From: Heterohyrax brucei | Taxonomy: Eukaryota; Chordata; Mammalia; Hyracoidea; Procaviidae | Assembly (NCBI GenBank): GCA_028571685.1 | Contig: CM053156.1 | Span: forward strand, 84,757,049 to 84,821,048 | Direction: 5' to 3' | Length of the DNA stretch: 64,000 bases | Shown here: piece by piece, positions 21,410 to 31,632 of the stretch | Layout: each line of letters opens with the position of its first letter | Numbering within the stretch: the first letter of the stretch is position 1 | The notes under the pieces: generated by a model | What the model was told of the DNA's origin: nothing | The model's input: only the letters and a program-made list of their open reading frames with translations | The model's database searches: none | Translations under genes and position numbers: made by a program

Positions 21410-21815
21410 ACACCAGACCTACTGGACTGACAGAGACTTGAGAAACCCTGAGGGTATGGCCCCTGGATACTTGTTTAACTCAGTACTGGTGTCACTTCTG
21501 AAGTTCACTCTTCAGCCAAAGATCACACAGGTCTACAAAATAAACAATAACATGTGAAGAGTGTGCTTCTGTAGTTCACTGAAGTATGCAAGATTAAATG
21601 GGCACACCAGCCCGAAAGCAAAGACAAAAAGGCATGAATGGACAGGAAAACTGGAGGAATACAAATGGAGAAGCTGGGGTGGAGGAGGAGAGTGCTGACA
21701 CATTACAGGACTGGCAACCAATGTCACAAAACAGTTTATGTATTGTTTAATGAGAAACTAATTTACTCTGTAGACTTATATCTAAGGCACACACACACAC
21801 AAAAATTTATAAACT

Positions 21816-21881
21816 TATAAACTCTATGGGGCAGTTCTGTTCTGTCCTACAGGGTTGCCATGAGTCATAACTTGACAGTCA
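21816..21881 (+). repeat. AfroSINE 3' fragment
   Basis: TAAACTCTATGGGGCAGTTC and GGGTTGCCATGAGTCATAAC only. It follows the CA-rich L1 end. Confidence 0.75.
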
Positions 21882-21920
21882 GGAGTTGCACTTTTTGGTT
21901 CTAGGCCTGGTGCCTACAAC

Positions 21921-21995
21921 GCTGTTATTGTTAGGTGCCATTAAGTCAGTTGCAACTCATAGCAACCCCATGACTTGTGGAAGTGCCCTGTCTGA
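21921..21995 (-). repeat. AfroSINE/RTE tail fragment
   Basis: TTATTGTTAGGTGCCATTAA and GCAACTCATAGCAACCCCAT are the reversed shared tail. Confidence 0.7.
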
Positions 21996-22004
21996 GTCAT
22001 CTAG

Positions 22005-22532
22005 CAAGGCTCTAACAGGAATAGCACCAGGAATGGCTTCAACAAAGAAAAGATTATTCTTACGTAGTCCAGTAGAGTACAGGTCCGAATTCAGTGTGTC
22101 CACTCCAGGGGAAGGCTTTCCCTCTTTGTCTGTTCTGGAGGAAGGTTCTTGTGTTGCATCAGTCTTTGGCTGAGAGCATCTTGGCGCTGGAACCTCAGGT
22201 CTGAAGGACTTGCTCTGCTCTCAGTGCTGCTTTATTTGTGGTATGAGGTCCCCACTCTGCTCGCTTCCCTTTCCTTTTATCTCTTGTAGGATAAGAGGTG
22301 GTGCAAGCCACACTCTGGGGAAACTCCCTTTACCTTGGAGCAGGGAGGTGACCTTAGCAAGGGTGTTAGAGTCCCACCCTAATTCTCTTTAACATAATTC
22401 TATCTATTAACCCCAGGCAGAGATAAGGATTTACAGTTTAGGAAAATCACAAAATGGAGGACAATCACAAAATACCAGTAATCATGGCCCAGCTAAATGG
22501 TCAGCCATATTTTTAGGGAGACACAATTTAAT
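22005..22532 (-). repeat. MaLR-type LTR, copy 2
   Basis: Collinear with 4110-4642: AACAAAGAAAAGATTATTCT, GGAGGAAGGTTCTTGTGTTG, GATAAGAGGTGGTGCAAGCC, AGGTGACCTTAGCAAGGGTG and TTTTAGGGAGACACAATTTA. No internal virus-like coding sequence is next to it. Confidence 0.65.
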
Positions 22533-22540
22533 CCAAGACG

Positions 22541-22676
22541 GGCCCCGTAGAGCATGCTAGGCTATCACCATACAGAAGGAGATCACCAGGAACTTCTCCT
22601 GTGGAGCTTCTGGGTGGGTGGGGACCAGCCTCTGGGTTAGCTGAGCACTTAACCATTGAGCCACTGGGACTCCTTT
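22541..22676 (-). repeat. AfroSINE, partial
   Basis: GGAGATCACCAGGAACTTCT, GAGCTTCTGGGTGGGTGGGG and TTAACCATTGAGCCACTGGG head, reversed. The tail is missing. Confidence 0.8.
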
Positions 22677-22707
22677 GTGCATGTAATAATGGGACCTGTA
22701 GTGGATG

Positions 22708-24520
22708 GATTGTTGTCAGGTACCACGGAGTCAGTTCTGACTCACAGCAGCCCTGCTGACAAGAGAACAAAGCACCAGCCTGTCCTGTGCCAGCCTCACA
22801 AGCATGGCTAAGCTCGTCGTCACAGCCGCTGCGTCACTTCCTCCTTCTTGGTGCTCCGCTACTTTCCCCAGCATGATGTCCTGGCCTTCCCCAGCATGGC
22901 GCCTCCTGAGAACACATCTAAAGGACTTCAGATGAAATCTCTCCATTCTAGGCACTGGGCCTAGAACCAAAAAGTGAAACTCATGAGGAACATTCAGGCT
23001 GTGCTTCTTCCAAGATAGATCGGTTCACTCCCTTTGAACTCCATGGTCTAGTCAATGTTCTTTGCCAACACTCAGATTCAAAAGGGATCAGTTCTTCTTT
23101 GGTCTTGTTTATTCATTCTCCAGCTCCTGCATGCCTATGAGGAAATTGAAAATACCATGCTTTGGATCAGGTCCACCTTTGTCCTCAAAGTATTATCTTT
23201 GCTTTTGAGTACTTTAAAAGAGGTCTTTTGCAGCAGATTTGCGCAATGCAGTGCAGTTTGATTTCTTGCCTGCTGCTTCCATGGGCCTTGATTGTGGATC
23301 CGAGTAGAATGAAATCCTTGACAATGCCAGTTATTATCTCCATTTCATTGTTATTTATTGGCCCAATTGTGAAGATTTTTATTTTCTTTGTATTGAGGGA
23401 TAATCCATAATGAAGGCCGTAGTCTTTGATTTTCATCAAGTCCTCTTTCAGTAAAGGAGGTTGTGTCATCTGCATGTCCCAGCTTATTAAGGAGTGTTCC
23501 TCCAGTCTTGCTGCCCTGCTTCTCATTTATTCCAGCCTCTCAGATCATTTGCTCAGTCTACAGACTGAATACGTTAATGAAAGTTTATAACCCTGGTGCA
23601 CACCTGACTTTAAACCCGCAATATCTCCCTCTTCTGTTTGAACGATTGCCTCTTGGTCTATGGACAAGTTCTGCAGGGGCCCAATTAAGTGTTCTGGAAT
23701 TCCCATTGTTTGCCATGTTATCCATAATTTGTTATGATCCACACAGTTGAATAAAAGTCGGTAAAGCACAGGGAAACATTTTTCTGTTATTCTCCACTCT
23801 TAGCCTGCATCCACCTTTGCTTGGCTTCCTCCTCCCTTCCCCAGATTTGCATTTGAAATCTGCTTTTGTGTAAACCCCACTGTGCCTGCATAGCATGATC
23901 AAGAATGTTGCTGACCAACCTGTATGAACTCCCTCCTTGTAAACCCCTTAGGAGTAAACTGCTGGCCTGCCACTGGCGATTGAGCAGTCTCAGCAGCAGC
24001 AGCTCCGACTGACTCCACTTCCTTGTACAACAAAATCAAGGTGACTTTCCTGTTCTCCCACCTCCATCTCTCATTTATTGGCCAACATGAGCCACACCGA
24101 GCACAAGCCTGGAATTCCACCTGCTAACAGCCTGACATCAGCAATGAAAGCCTTCATTCCACGTCCTCTACTCAGTTGAGCTTGAGTTTCTGGCAGTTCC
24201 CTTTTGGCGAACTGCTGTAACTGCTTTTGAATGATCATCAGCAAAATTTTACTTGAGTCTGCTATTAATGATATTGTTCCGTAATTTCTGCATTCTGTTG
24301 GACCACCTTCTCTGGAATGGTCACAAATATGGGTCTCTTCCCAGTTGGTTGGCCAGGTAACTGCCTTCCAAATTCTTTGGCGTAGATGATTGAGTGCTTC
24401 CAGCTCTGCATCTGTTTGCTGAATACAGCCTTGTTTCTCACCACTGTCTTCAGTACACCTTGGGCTTCTTCCTTCAATTCCATCAGTTCTTGCAGGTAGC
24501 CACCATCAACAGTAGTTCAT
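22708..24520 (-). mobile_element. RTE LINE, antisense, about 1.5 kb plus insertion
   Basis: The 3' end (TTGTTGTCAGGTACCACGGA) is at the left. Reading leftward on the minus strand, the fragments 23185-23769 encode RT sequence including FNCVDHNKLWITWQTMGIPE and FTIGPINNNEME. The RTE is interrupted by an odd about 40-base block near 22935-22977 and by non-RTE sequence at about 23800-24115. It then continues (GACATCAGCAATGAAAGCCT, TTTTGAATGATCATCAGCAA) to 24520. Several frame breaks; inactive. Confidence 0.9.
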
Positions 24521-25302
24521 TAGATTTGTCTCTCTTTTTTTGTAACAAATATTGTTACTGAGAGAAAAACACTAACTTGGGTAGTCTAGTCCCCCAGTTA
24601 AGGGTCGGGTGGGGCAGCAGGAGTAGATGGGAATAAACCCACACCTGAGGGGGAGGGGAAGAGGGTTAGGAGGACAGAGGGAAGAAGAGCCTCCCGTTAA
24701 AGGAACAGCTGTCTGAATTCCACCCAAGGTGTGACCCTTCTTACGGAGAAAATGCAAAAGACAGCAATGGCCACATGCTTTTAAATAATAATAGTGTTAA
24801 TTAGAACAACAGTTTGCAGCTGTTGTGCTGCAGACACTGTTGAAATGCTAGCCAAACTGTCACCTCTCTTTTGAAAGTACAGTTTACCTGCTATTTCCAT
24901 TGTATTTCTTTTTATCGTTAGAGAGAATGGTACAGTGACTGACCCCTCACCTGGGACCCATCATCACTTGGACCCTTCCCCAGCTCTTCTGCGCACCTCC
25001 CACCCTTGCCCCAGAGTGCATGAATACAAACCCCAAAGTTCACAGAATGGTGTCCCTGGATACTTCCATGTCGGCCTCTAACAGAAAAAGACTTGTTTGT
25101 TTGCTTCTTCTTCTAACTAACTAGCTAAGCCCACGCAACACTATCAGAAGATAAGAAAGACAGCTGGCCGTCTCTAGCCTAGTCTCTTTTCGTTTTGTAC
25201 TGTTCATCAGGCCAGAGGAAGACCTGAAAAGCTAAGCTGAAAACTTGACAAACATGGTAAGGTGATTAAATAAATGGCTTCCCAGGGTCCAGGTCCTTAA
25301 AA
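24521..25302. other. Stretch without recognised feature
   Basis: About 780 bases with no gene or repeat I can name. Confidence 0.4.
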
Positions 25303-25385
25303 CTAGTCCCTGGAACACAGCTAGGCATCACCTGAGAGCTTGTTGGCAACGCAGCATCTCAGGCCTCATCTAGAAATGGAATCAC
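25303..25385. repeat. MER5A-like fragment
   Basis: AGGCATCACCTGAGAGCTTG and CAGCATCTCAGGCCTCATCT are MER5A-like. Confidence 0.55.
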
Positions 25386-25423
25386 CAGTCATAAAAAAAA
25401 ACCTTGGATGATCTTAGGTGAAG

Positions 25424-25627
25424 GAGCCCTGGTTACGCAGTGGTTAAGCACTTGTCTGCCAACCAACATGTTAGCGGTTCAAACCCAGCTGCTGTTCCTC
25501 CAGAGAAAGATGTGGTAATCTGCTTCTGTAAAGATTTACAGCCTTGGAAACCCCATGGAGCAGTTGTCCTCTGTCCTATAGGGTGGCCATGAGTCAGAAT
25601 TGACTCTACAGCAACGGGTTTGGTTTG
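25424..25627 (+). repeat. AfroSINE, long form, best preserved copy
   Basis: This copy shows the whole architecture. The tRNA-like head is GAGCCCTGGTTACGCAGTGG and the B-box-like block is GCGGTTCAAACCCAGCTGCT. The long-form block is AGAAAGATGTGGTAATCTGC, with AAAGATTTACAGCCTTGGAA after it, and the body block is CCCCATGGAGCAGTTGTCCT. The tail is GAGTCAGAATTGACTCTACA, then GCAACGGGTTTGGTTTGG. The tail resembles the RTE 3' end, which is how RTE is believed to mobilise this SINE. Confidence 0.95.
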
Positions 25628-25914
25628 GAGTGATCTGGGTTGGGTTGAAGGTTCACTGTCTAGACATCATAAAATGTAACGGTCAGTCCACCCTGGATGT
25701 GTCCACTCAAGCCAGCTTGCCTCCTTCTGAATCTGAATCTTCCTGCTGGTACGGGTTTCCCCTTCAGGTCCTCCCAGAAATAGAGAGATCCTACCACCGA
25801 GGCACCCCAGGTCCTTGGGAACAGATGAGGTGGTTGACATCCTGAGGCTCCTGTTCTAGCGGAAGAAACAGGCAGCAAACAAGTAAATACATAAAATGTC
25901 CTTATGTACCTGTG

Positions 25915-25966
25915 CTGGAGAAGGTACCTGTATACTTCTGTACTGAAGAAGGTACCTGTATACTTG
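25915..25966. repeat. Short tandem duplication
   Basis: GAAGGTACCTGTATACTT occurs at about 25920 and again at about 25947, spaced by a partly matching linker. Confidence 0.7.
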
Positions 25967-26154
25967 TCTGTGTCCTAGAGACAAATGAAATAATTGCAAG
26001 TCCTGACTGGGGTCAGCGGGAGCCCTTCCCTGGACACCTTCGTTCAATGGTACCATCTCCAGATGCTTCCTTGTCTGGCCCCGCTAGGCCTCCTCTCCCT
26101 TGTTGCTTTACTCTCCCAGTGATCCTTGTCACCAGATGCTGACCTACTTGCTCT

Positions 26155-26232
26155 CCGCTTGTCTCTCCAGCTAGGCTGTAGCTCCGTGGGGACAGGGACC
26201 CTGTCTGTTTTGCCCATTGCTGTGTCCTGTGC
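26155..26232 (+). repeat. L2 3' end fragment
   Basis: GGCTGTAGCTCCGTGGGGAC, AGGGACCCTGTCTGTTTTGC and CATTGCTGTGTCCTGTG match the L2 3' end. Confidence 0.6.
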
Positions 26233-26425
26233 TCCAGAAACCCAAACCAGTTGCTGTCGAGTTGACGTCAGCTGACGGAAACCCTGTGGGTATCAGGTGG
26301 CACTGGGTCCCTAGAGGTTTCCGTGGCTGGTTTCTCAGAAGCATGTCACCAGGCCCTTCTTCTGAAGTTCCTCTGGGTGGATTCAAACCTGCAGCCTGTC
26401 TGTGAGCAGCCAAGCACATTAGCCA
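26233..26425 (-). repeat. AfroSINE, long form
   Basis: AAACCCAAACCAGTTGCTGT tail, CAGAAGCATGTCACCAGGCC centre and GAGCAGCCAAGCACATTAGC head. First of three minus-strand SINEs in a row, followed by an RTE. Confidence 0.85.
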
Positions 26426-26427
26426 TT

Positions 26428-26625
26428 TATGACACCGTCAAGTTGATTCTGACTCACGGGCAACCCGCATGTGCAGAGTAAAACTGCTCCATAGAGTTTT
26501 AAAGGCTGTGACCTTTTGAAAGCAGATTGCCAGGCCTGTCTTCCAAGGAGGGACCTCCGAGTGGCTTAAGCCCCCAACCTTCTGGCTAGTAGTTGAGTAC
26601 TTAAGTGTTATGCCACCAGGCCTCC
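26428..26625 (-). repeat. AfroSINE, long form
   Basis: ACACCGTCAAGTTGATTCTG tail, TTTGAAAGCAGATTGCCAGG centre and TTAAGTGTTATGCCACCAGG head. Confidence 0.87.
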
Positions 26626-26629
26626 TGCC

Positions 26630-26772
26630 CAGGGCCTGTACCCAAGTCAGTTACAACCCACAGGGACCTATGCAAGAGCAGAACCGCCCCATACAATCTC
26701 CAAGGAGCACCCGTAGATTTGAACTGCCAACCTTTTTGTTAGTGGCCGTAGCACTTAACCATCTGCCACCAT
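26630..26772 (-). repeat. AfroSINE, short form
   Basis: CCAAGTCAGTTACAACCCAC, AATCTCCAAGGAGCACCCGT and GTAGCACTTAACCATCTGCC, complete. Confidence 0.87.
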
Positions 26773-26773
26773 A

Positions 26774-27252
26774 TTGTTGCCAGGTGCCGTTGACTCGGTT
26801 CCAACCCATAGCGACCCTGTGAACAACAGCGTGAAACGCTGCCCAGTCCTGCGCCGCGTCCGCGGTTGTTCTCACGCTTAAGCCCGTTGTGCCCGCTGCT
26901 TGTGCCAGTTAGTCTCGTCGAGGGTCTTCCTCTTTTTCACTGACCCTCCACTCTACCAAACACGATGTCCTTCTCCAGGGACTGACCTTTCCTGACAACA
27001 TGCCCAAAGTATGTAAGACGCAGTCTTGCCATCTTGACTTCCAAGGAGCACTCTGGTTGGACTTCTTCCAGAACAGATGTTTGTTCTTTTGATGGCCCAT
27101 GGAACATTCCACATTCTTCTCCAACACCACCATTCAAAGGCATCAATTCTTCTTCTGTCTTCTTTGTACATAGTCCAGCTTTCGCATGCATAGGATGTGG
27201 TTGAAAAGACCATGGCTTGGGTCAGGCGCGTTTGAGTCTTCAAGGTGACATC
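26774..27252 (-). mobile_element. RTE 3' part, antisense
   Basis: TTGCCAGGTGCCGTTGACTC end, GTCGAGGGTCTTCCTCTTTT, CGATGTCCTTCTCCAGGGAC and TAGTCCAGCTTTCGCATGCA. On the minus strand it still encodes a broken C-terminal stretch (26953-27255), including MDVTLKTQTRLTQAMVFSTT. Frameshifted versus the family. Confidence 0.9.
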
Positions 27253-27774
27253 CACGTAGGCATAGAATAAGTATTTGCTGAAAGACCACCTACTCTAGTT
27301 TTTCGGTGAATGCATGTAACAGGTAGTGTCAACACCTGGGTTTTTAAACTACATAACACCTGCCTACAGGAAGGCTACCTAAGAGGAAGGAAAGAGACCA
27401 TTACAAATAACCCTGACCCTGGACTGGGTCCCTCAGCCTCCCCTTCGGGCATGGAGCCTGAGCACAGCCACACCTTGTCCATCTTGCGGAAATACCAAAG
27501 CCCTGGGCCAGAGCTCCTGGTGAGTCACCTGACTCTCTGCCCTTGTGGCCATCCTCCCGGTCACTCTCTGAATTTCCATTTTCCTAACCTGAGGGCTCAG
27601 CAAGGTGAGCCTGGCTCTGGACTGTCCCTTCTAGATCTACAGGTGTCCTCAGCCACAGCCTGTTTAGTAGACAGACCTCCAGTCCCCCACAAGCCTGGCT
27701 ACACTCAGAACGATGCCACTCACGTAAGATCTTGTGGGGCAAGAGTCCCTGGAACCATGGGAGCTGCCTGAATC
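27253..27774. other. Stretch without recognised feature
   Basis: A 153-codon open frame at 27310-27771 (+) has no recognisable family, no evident splice context and no signature of purifying selection that I can judge. I do not call it a gene. Confidence 0.35.
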
Positions 27775-28115
27775 TCTGAGATAATCCTTAAACCCTAAAC
27801 CAAGAGTATCCTGCAGAGTCTTAAAACTGCACAAGTTTAGCTGAACTATCCACGAATGTCTGCTTTGGGCTTGTGTGCTTTTACCGTCTCTCTCTATGGG
27901 ATGAAATGGACAACAGCTCCAAAGATTAGATGGTAACCTTTAAAGGGCAGTGAGTTTACGGGGGAGGAACAACTCGGATAAGGGGGGTGAGTGAGAAGGG
28001 TCACACAACTTGGAAGAATGTCACCGTGTCACTAAACTGTCCTGGTAGAAATGGCTGAATTGATGTATGTTTTGCTGTATCAATAAAAGAAGTAAAAAAA
28101 AAAAAAAAAAAAAAG
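27775..28115 (+). mobile_element. L1 3'UTR end with poly-A
   Basis: AATCCTTAAACCCTAAACCA, GGGGGAGGAACAACTCGGAT and TGATGTATGTTTTGCTGTAT lead to an AATAAA-like signal and an A run at about 28095-28114. Typical of one elephant-type L1 3'UTR subfamily. Confidence 0.8.
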
Positions 28116-28837
28116 ATTTTTGGGGGGCAAAGTGAGAGCAGTGGGGAGACTGAGGTTTGGAGAGAAACAAATAATTGGAAAGCTCTTCTGGAAGGTACCG
28201 GCAGCCAGATTGGGCAGAAAGCTTGAACTGTCCCGCTTGGCGCTGGCAGAGGAGCACCTGGATGGACAGAAAAGAGGGTCTGGCAGCAGGCTGGTACTAG
28301 AATGAGCATCAGGCAGTGATCAGGTGCCATTTCCAATCAGGGATTTTGTAATCAGTCCTTTGGCGGCTGTAGGCTGGACGTTGTTCTGAATGGAAAAAGT
28401 AACGTCAGGACTTCACTCTCAGACCTCAAACACAAACACACGCCTCTCACTTGCATACACGCTAAAGGCCCAAACCTCACACTCCTGTGAGAAGGGCAGA
28501 AACAACAGAGGTGAAAAGATAACGCAAGGAAATACCCCAGGCGAATAGCATGAACAGTACTTCACGGAAGAAGAAACCAGCAGTCCATAAACGAGGGACA
28601 GGCTGTCAGTCACCGTTCTATTTCCATCATCAGGTGGGTGTAGACATCCTGAAGGCCAGGGGTCACTGTTGAGCCTGGGGGCACAGCGTTGGCCAGGACA
28701 TTTTAGAAGCTCAGTGTCGCCATAGCTACATACCCGTTGACACAATCACTGTCAGCATTTAACATACAGCATACCTGCCTATTTCTGTAGGTCCTGCGGA
28801 TTCCTTACAGGGTTGGTCCAGGAGATTCTAGAACGTC
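28116..28837. other. Stretch without recognised feature
   Basis: About 720 bases with no named repeat or gene. Confidence 0.4.
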
Positions 28838-29170
28838 AGAAATCCAAAGCCGTTGCCACAGGGTTGAGTCCAACTCATGGCAGCCCCACATTACAAAGTA
28901 GACAGGTGAATAGAGTTTTCTCCGAAGCCCTGGTAGCATAATGGTTAAGCGCTATGTCTGTTGGCTAGAAGGTTGGTTGTTCCAATCTGCCAGGTGCTCC
29001 CTGGAAACCCTGCGGAGCAGTTCTACTCTGTCTTACAGGGTTGCTATGAGTCGGAACAGACTTGATGGCACTGGGTTTCATCTTAAGAAAAAGGATGACA
29101 GCGTTTTTTGTCTCAGAGCTGCTGGATGGGTTCACAGTGCCAACCTTGAGAATAGTTGTTCATCACCAAC
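28838..29170 (-). repeat. AfroSINE split by a sense AfroSINE
   Basis: The left part (28838-28922) has AAATCCAAAGCCGTTGCCAC and CCAACTCATGGCAGCCCCAC. The right part (about 29105-29170) has TTTTTTGTCTCAGAGCTGCT and GTGCCAACCTTGAGAATAG. Confidence 0.7.
28925..29080 (+). repeat. AfroSINE, short form, nested
   Basis: GAAGCCCTGGTAGCATAATG head, TTCCAATCTGCCAGGTGCTC body and GAGTCGGAACAGACTTGATG tail. It splits the minus-strand SINE around it. Confidence 0.9.
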
Positions 29171-29171
29171 T

Positions 29172-29342
29172 AAAGGTGACCCTGGAGTTACAGAGTAGAA
29201 CTCCCCTATGCAGTCTTCTTGCTTATAATCTTTGCAGAAGCAGACCACCAGGTCTTTCTTTCACGGAGTCACTGGGTGGGTTTGAACTGCTAACCTTTCA
29301 GTTAGCAGCCAAGACCTTCACTGTTTGCACAACCAGGGCTCC
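29172..29342 (-). repeat. AfroSINE, long form, tail-truncated
   Basis: GAGTAGAACTCCCCTATGCA, AAGCAGACCACCAGGTCTTT, GTTTGAACTGCTAACCTTTC and AACCAGGGCTCC. Confidence 0.88.
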
Positions 29343-29363
29343 ATTTAGTTGAAGATTGAAAAG

Positions 29364-29545
29364 GACACAAGAACCAAAGCCACTGCTGTTGGAAGGATTC
29401 CCACTCACAGCGACTGCAGGGAGTAGGATCGTGCTCCATAGCGTTCAAGGCCGTGACCTTTCAGAAGGTCTTTGCCAGGCTTTTCTTCCAGGCACCTTTG
29501 GGTGGGTCCGAATCACTCATCTTTTGGCAGGGGTGTTTAACACCC
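29364..29545 (-). repeat. AfroSINE, long form, diverged
   Basis: AACCAAAGCCACTGCTGTTG tail, GACCTTTCAGAAGGTCTTTG centre and GGTGGGTCCGAATCACTCAT. Confidence 0.75.
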
Positions 29546-29605
29546 TGCTGGGTTTTGCATGGGTCATGGGCTATCCTAAAAGACAACTTAATCAGGTAGG
29601 GTGAC

Positions 29606-29726
29606 AGTTTAATGTAAAAGCAGGCAGCTGAGTACTTGGTGCTAGATTCTCACCTAAGCTACCTGCGTGGTCCTGAAGGACCAAGTCACTGAATGTCTTT
29701 GTGCCGGGGACCCTCAAGTGCCTCAG
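29606..29726. repeat. 121-base direct repeat, copy 1
   Basis: AGTTTAATGTAAAAG ... TGTGCCGGGGACCCTC ... GTGCCTCAG. Same length and orientation as 30481-30601 with roughly ten differences. Family not recognised. Confidence 0.9.
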
Positions 29727-29734
29727 GGAAGTCT

Positions 29735-30480
29735 CGTCTACAGACAGAGAGGGCTTCCCACCTTTTCTAGGACATCCTGTCCTCTTCACCCTCTACCTAA
29801 CCCCTGTGTCTGGGGTTGTTCATCCAGGCAGGCCCTGTGACAGCAGGGGTTTTGTGGCTTCCATTTCCCTCTGTCCCCAGCCACAGCTGGCACCTGGGCA
29901 GGACTCAGACTAACTCAGTTGCTCCCACCACCCAGGCAGCTCCAGAAGAGCACCTTGTTTACCAAACATTGACTGGGTCCTCAGGCTCTTTGAAACTTCA
30001 GGTCACAGCTCCGATCCAATGTGAGGAGTGTTTCCCTGGGGTGTGGCCTCTATTGCCTTTATCTTAGAAGATGCAGAAGGACAGCAGAGAGGGGGATAAC
30101 AGGTTAGGTTTGTGGGCAAAAGGGCTAGGCTCTGAACCCCAGGTGGGAGCACGCGCAAAAGGGCTCTCTGTCCCCGAGGGCTCTGCACGTCCTCCCCTCC
30201 TCCACCCCTGTGCCTCCATCCTCCCTTCTCCGGCCTTCAGGCCCCGGCCTTCTGCCCCCCTTCTCTTCCAGCAAGCCTTGGCAGCCCAGACTTCAGCACC
30301 ATCTCTCTCTGTGACACTCCTGGCTCCCACAGTGAGGATGTCACCATCAATGAACAAGGTGATGGACGTGTATAATGTCACTGGACTGCACACATGAAGA
30401 CTAGTTGCAATGGCAAGTATTTTGCCTCCTGTGTATTTACCACAATTTATTAAAATGAATGAAGAAGTTTAATGTTTAAT
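29735..30480. other. Non-genic stretch with a possible LTR scrap
   Basis: CTCCGATCCAATGTGAGGAG and CCTGGGGTGTGGCCTCTATT (30007-30055) resemble, in plus orientation, a block of the MaLR-type LTR seen reversed at 4400 and 22300. The rest is unassigned. Confidence 0.4.
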
Positions 30481-30601
30481 AGTTTAATGTAAAAGGCGGG
30501 CAGTTGAGTACCTGGTACTAGATTCTCACCTAAGTGACCTGCCTGGTCCTGAAGGACGAGTCACTGAATGTCTTTGTGCCGGGGACCCTCGAGTGCCTCA
30601 G
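30481..30601. repeat. 121-base direct repeat, copy 2
   Basis: Second copy of 29606-29726, 875 bases downstream. It ends exactly where a plus-strand SINE head begins. Confidence 0.9.
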
Positions 30602-30602
30602 C

Positions 30603-30986
30603 CCAGCAGGTAAGCACTCAGCTGCTAACAGACAGGTCAGCTCTGTGGGAGAAAGACCTGGGGATCGGTTCCCATGAGGATTCCAACCCATAGCCGTGAA
30701 GTCAGTGCTGACTCATGTGACCCTGTAGGACAGCACAGAACTGCTCCCAAAGGTCTCCAAGGCAGTCACCTTTACAGAAACAGACCACCACATCTGTTTC
30801 TGGTGGGGCAGCCCATGGAGTCATAAGGCTGATCTTTCGATTAGCAGCTGAGCGTTTAACCACTGAGCTACCGGGCTCCTTTCATAAAGACAGCAGCCTA
30901 GGAAGCTCTATGAGGCAGTTCTACTCTGTCACACTGGTTTGATTGGAGTTGAAATTGACTTGAGGGCACCCAACAACAACGCAGAA
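30603..30986 (+). repeat. AfroSINE, long form, split by antisense SINE
   Basis: The head-side part GGTAAGCACTCAGCTGCTAA ... GATCGGTTCCCATGAGGATT ends at about 30682. The tail-side part CATAAAGACAGCAGCCTAGG ... TGAGGGCACCCAACAACAAC runs 30882-30986. CATGAGGA and CATAAAGA at the junctions are probably the diverged target-site duplication. Confidence 0.8.
30683..30880 (-). repeat. AfroSINE, long form, nested
   Basis: CCAACCCATAGCCGTGAAGT tail, GTCACCTTTACAGAAACAGA centre and TTTAACCACTGAGCTACCGG head, complete. Confidence 0.88.
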
Positions 30987-31476
30987 AGAGATGAGAGACA
31001 ACACCTCAAGAATGGTAGCATGTTGCTTTAGGAGACAATCGAACTCTGCCATTAAAAAAATGTATTAAAAAAAGTGTGTTTACCAATGGTTGTCTCCCAC
31101 TGGCGGGTGTAAGCCCTCCACTCCAAGGATTGTGGTCTCTTGCATCCTCCCGACTTGGCCAGGCTGCCTGTACCTTCTGGTGGCATCTCTTCAGCTTGAT
31201 AGTGTGTGTCACCTGTGATGACTGCATTAGTGTGGGGACTGAGGGACATGGGGATTCGTCAGAAGTTGTTGCCAGGCCTTTCTTCTAAATTGCCCACGGC
31301 AGCACTCAAGGTTCTAGCTTTAGTTAGTGTCTACGTACATTAACTGTCTGTGTCACTCAGGGACCCCACATGGGTGTAATCATCTGTCAAAGTTCTTCAG
31401 ACTGTACACTTTGATTTCAGTGAAGACGACTTGCAAAGTTAAAGAAAAAGTACATACAGTAACGGCTGCTGTTTGG

Positions 31477-31632
31477 AAGGTACCCCGGTAGTCCAGTGGT
31501 TAAGGACTGAGCCGCTCACAACAAGGTCTGCCATTTGAGACCAGCAGCTGCTCCTTGGGAACCCAATGGAGCAGTTCTACTGTGTCCTGCAGGGGCCACT
31601 ATGAGTCAGCATCATCTCCGCGACAGCGAGTC
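31477..31632 (+). repeat. AfroSINE, short form
   Basis: GGTACCCCGGTAGTCCAGTG head, CCAATGGAGCAGTTCTACTG body and ATGAGTCAGCATCATCTCCG tail. Confidence 0.88.

Larger units (their letters stand above)
18501..21812 (+). mobile_element. L1 LINE, ORF2 part plus 3'UTR, inactive
   Basis: The reverse-transcriptase region is readable in pieces: [19 protein letters not shown] (18753ff), [10 protein letters not shown] (about 18862) and [20 protein letters not shown] (19110ff). Then YLGINLTKDIKD (19540ff) and C-terminal domain remnants run to about 20970. The 3'UTR follows (GGGACCATGGTCTTGGGTAA, AGGGTCCTGGAGAGAGCAAG, GTCACAAAACAGTTTATGTA). Frameshifts and stops are frequent, and ORF1 and the endonuclease part are absent. 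A short SINE insertion interrupts ORF2 at 19221-19317. Confidence 0.92.

Noticed and set aside
25424-25500. tRNA gene in the SINE head
   Set aside because: The head is tRNA-derived and keeps internal-promoter-like blocks, but it is part of a SINE and shows no complete cloverleaf by eye.
27310-27771. A 153-codon single-exon gene
   Set aside because: No recognised family, no visible promoter or polyadenylation context, and it lies between an RTE and an L1 3' end.
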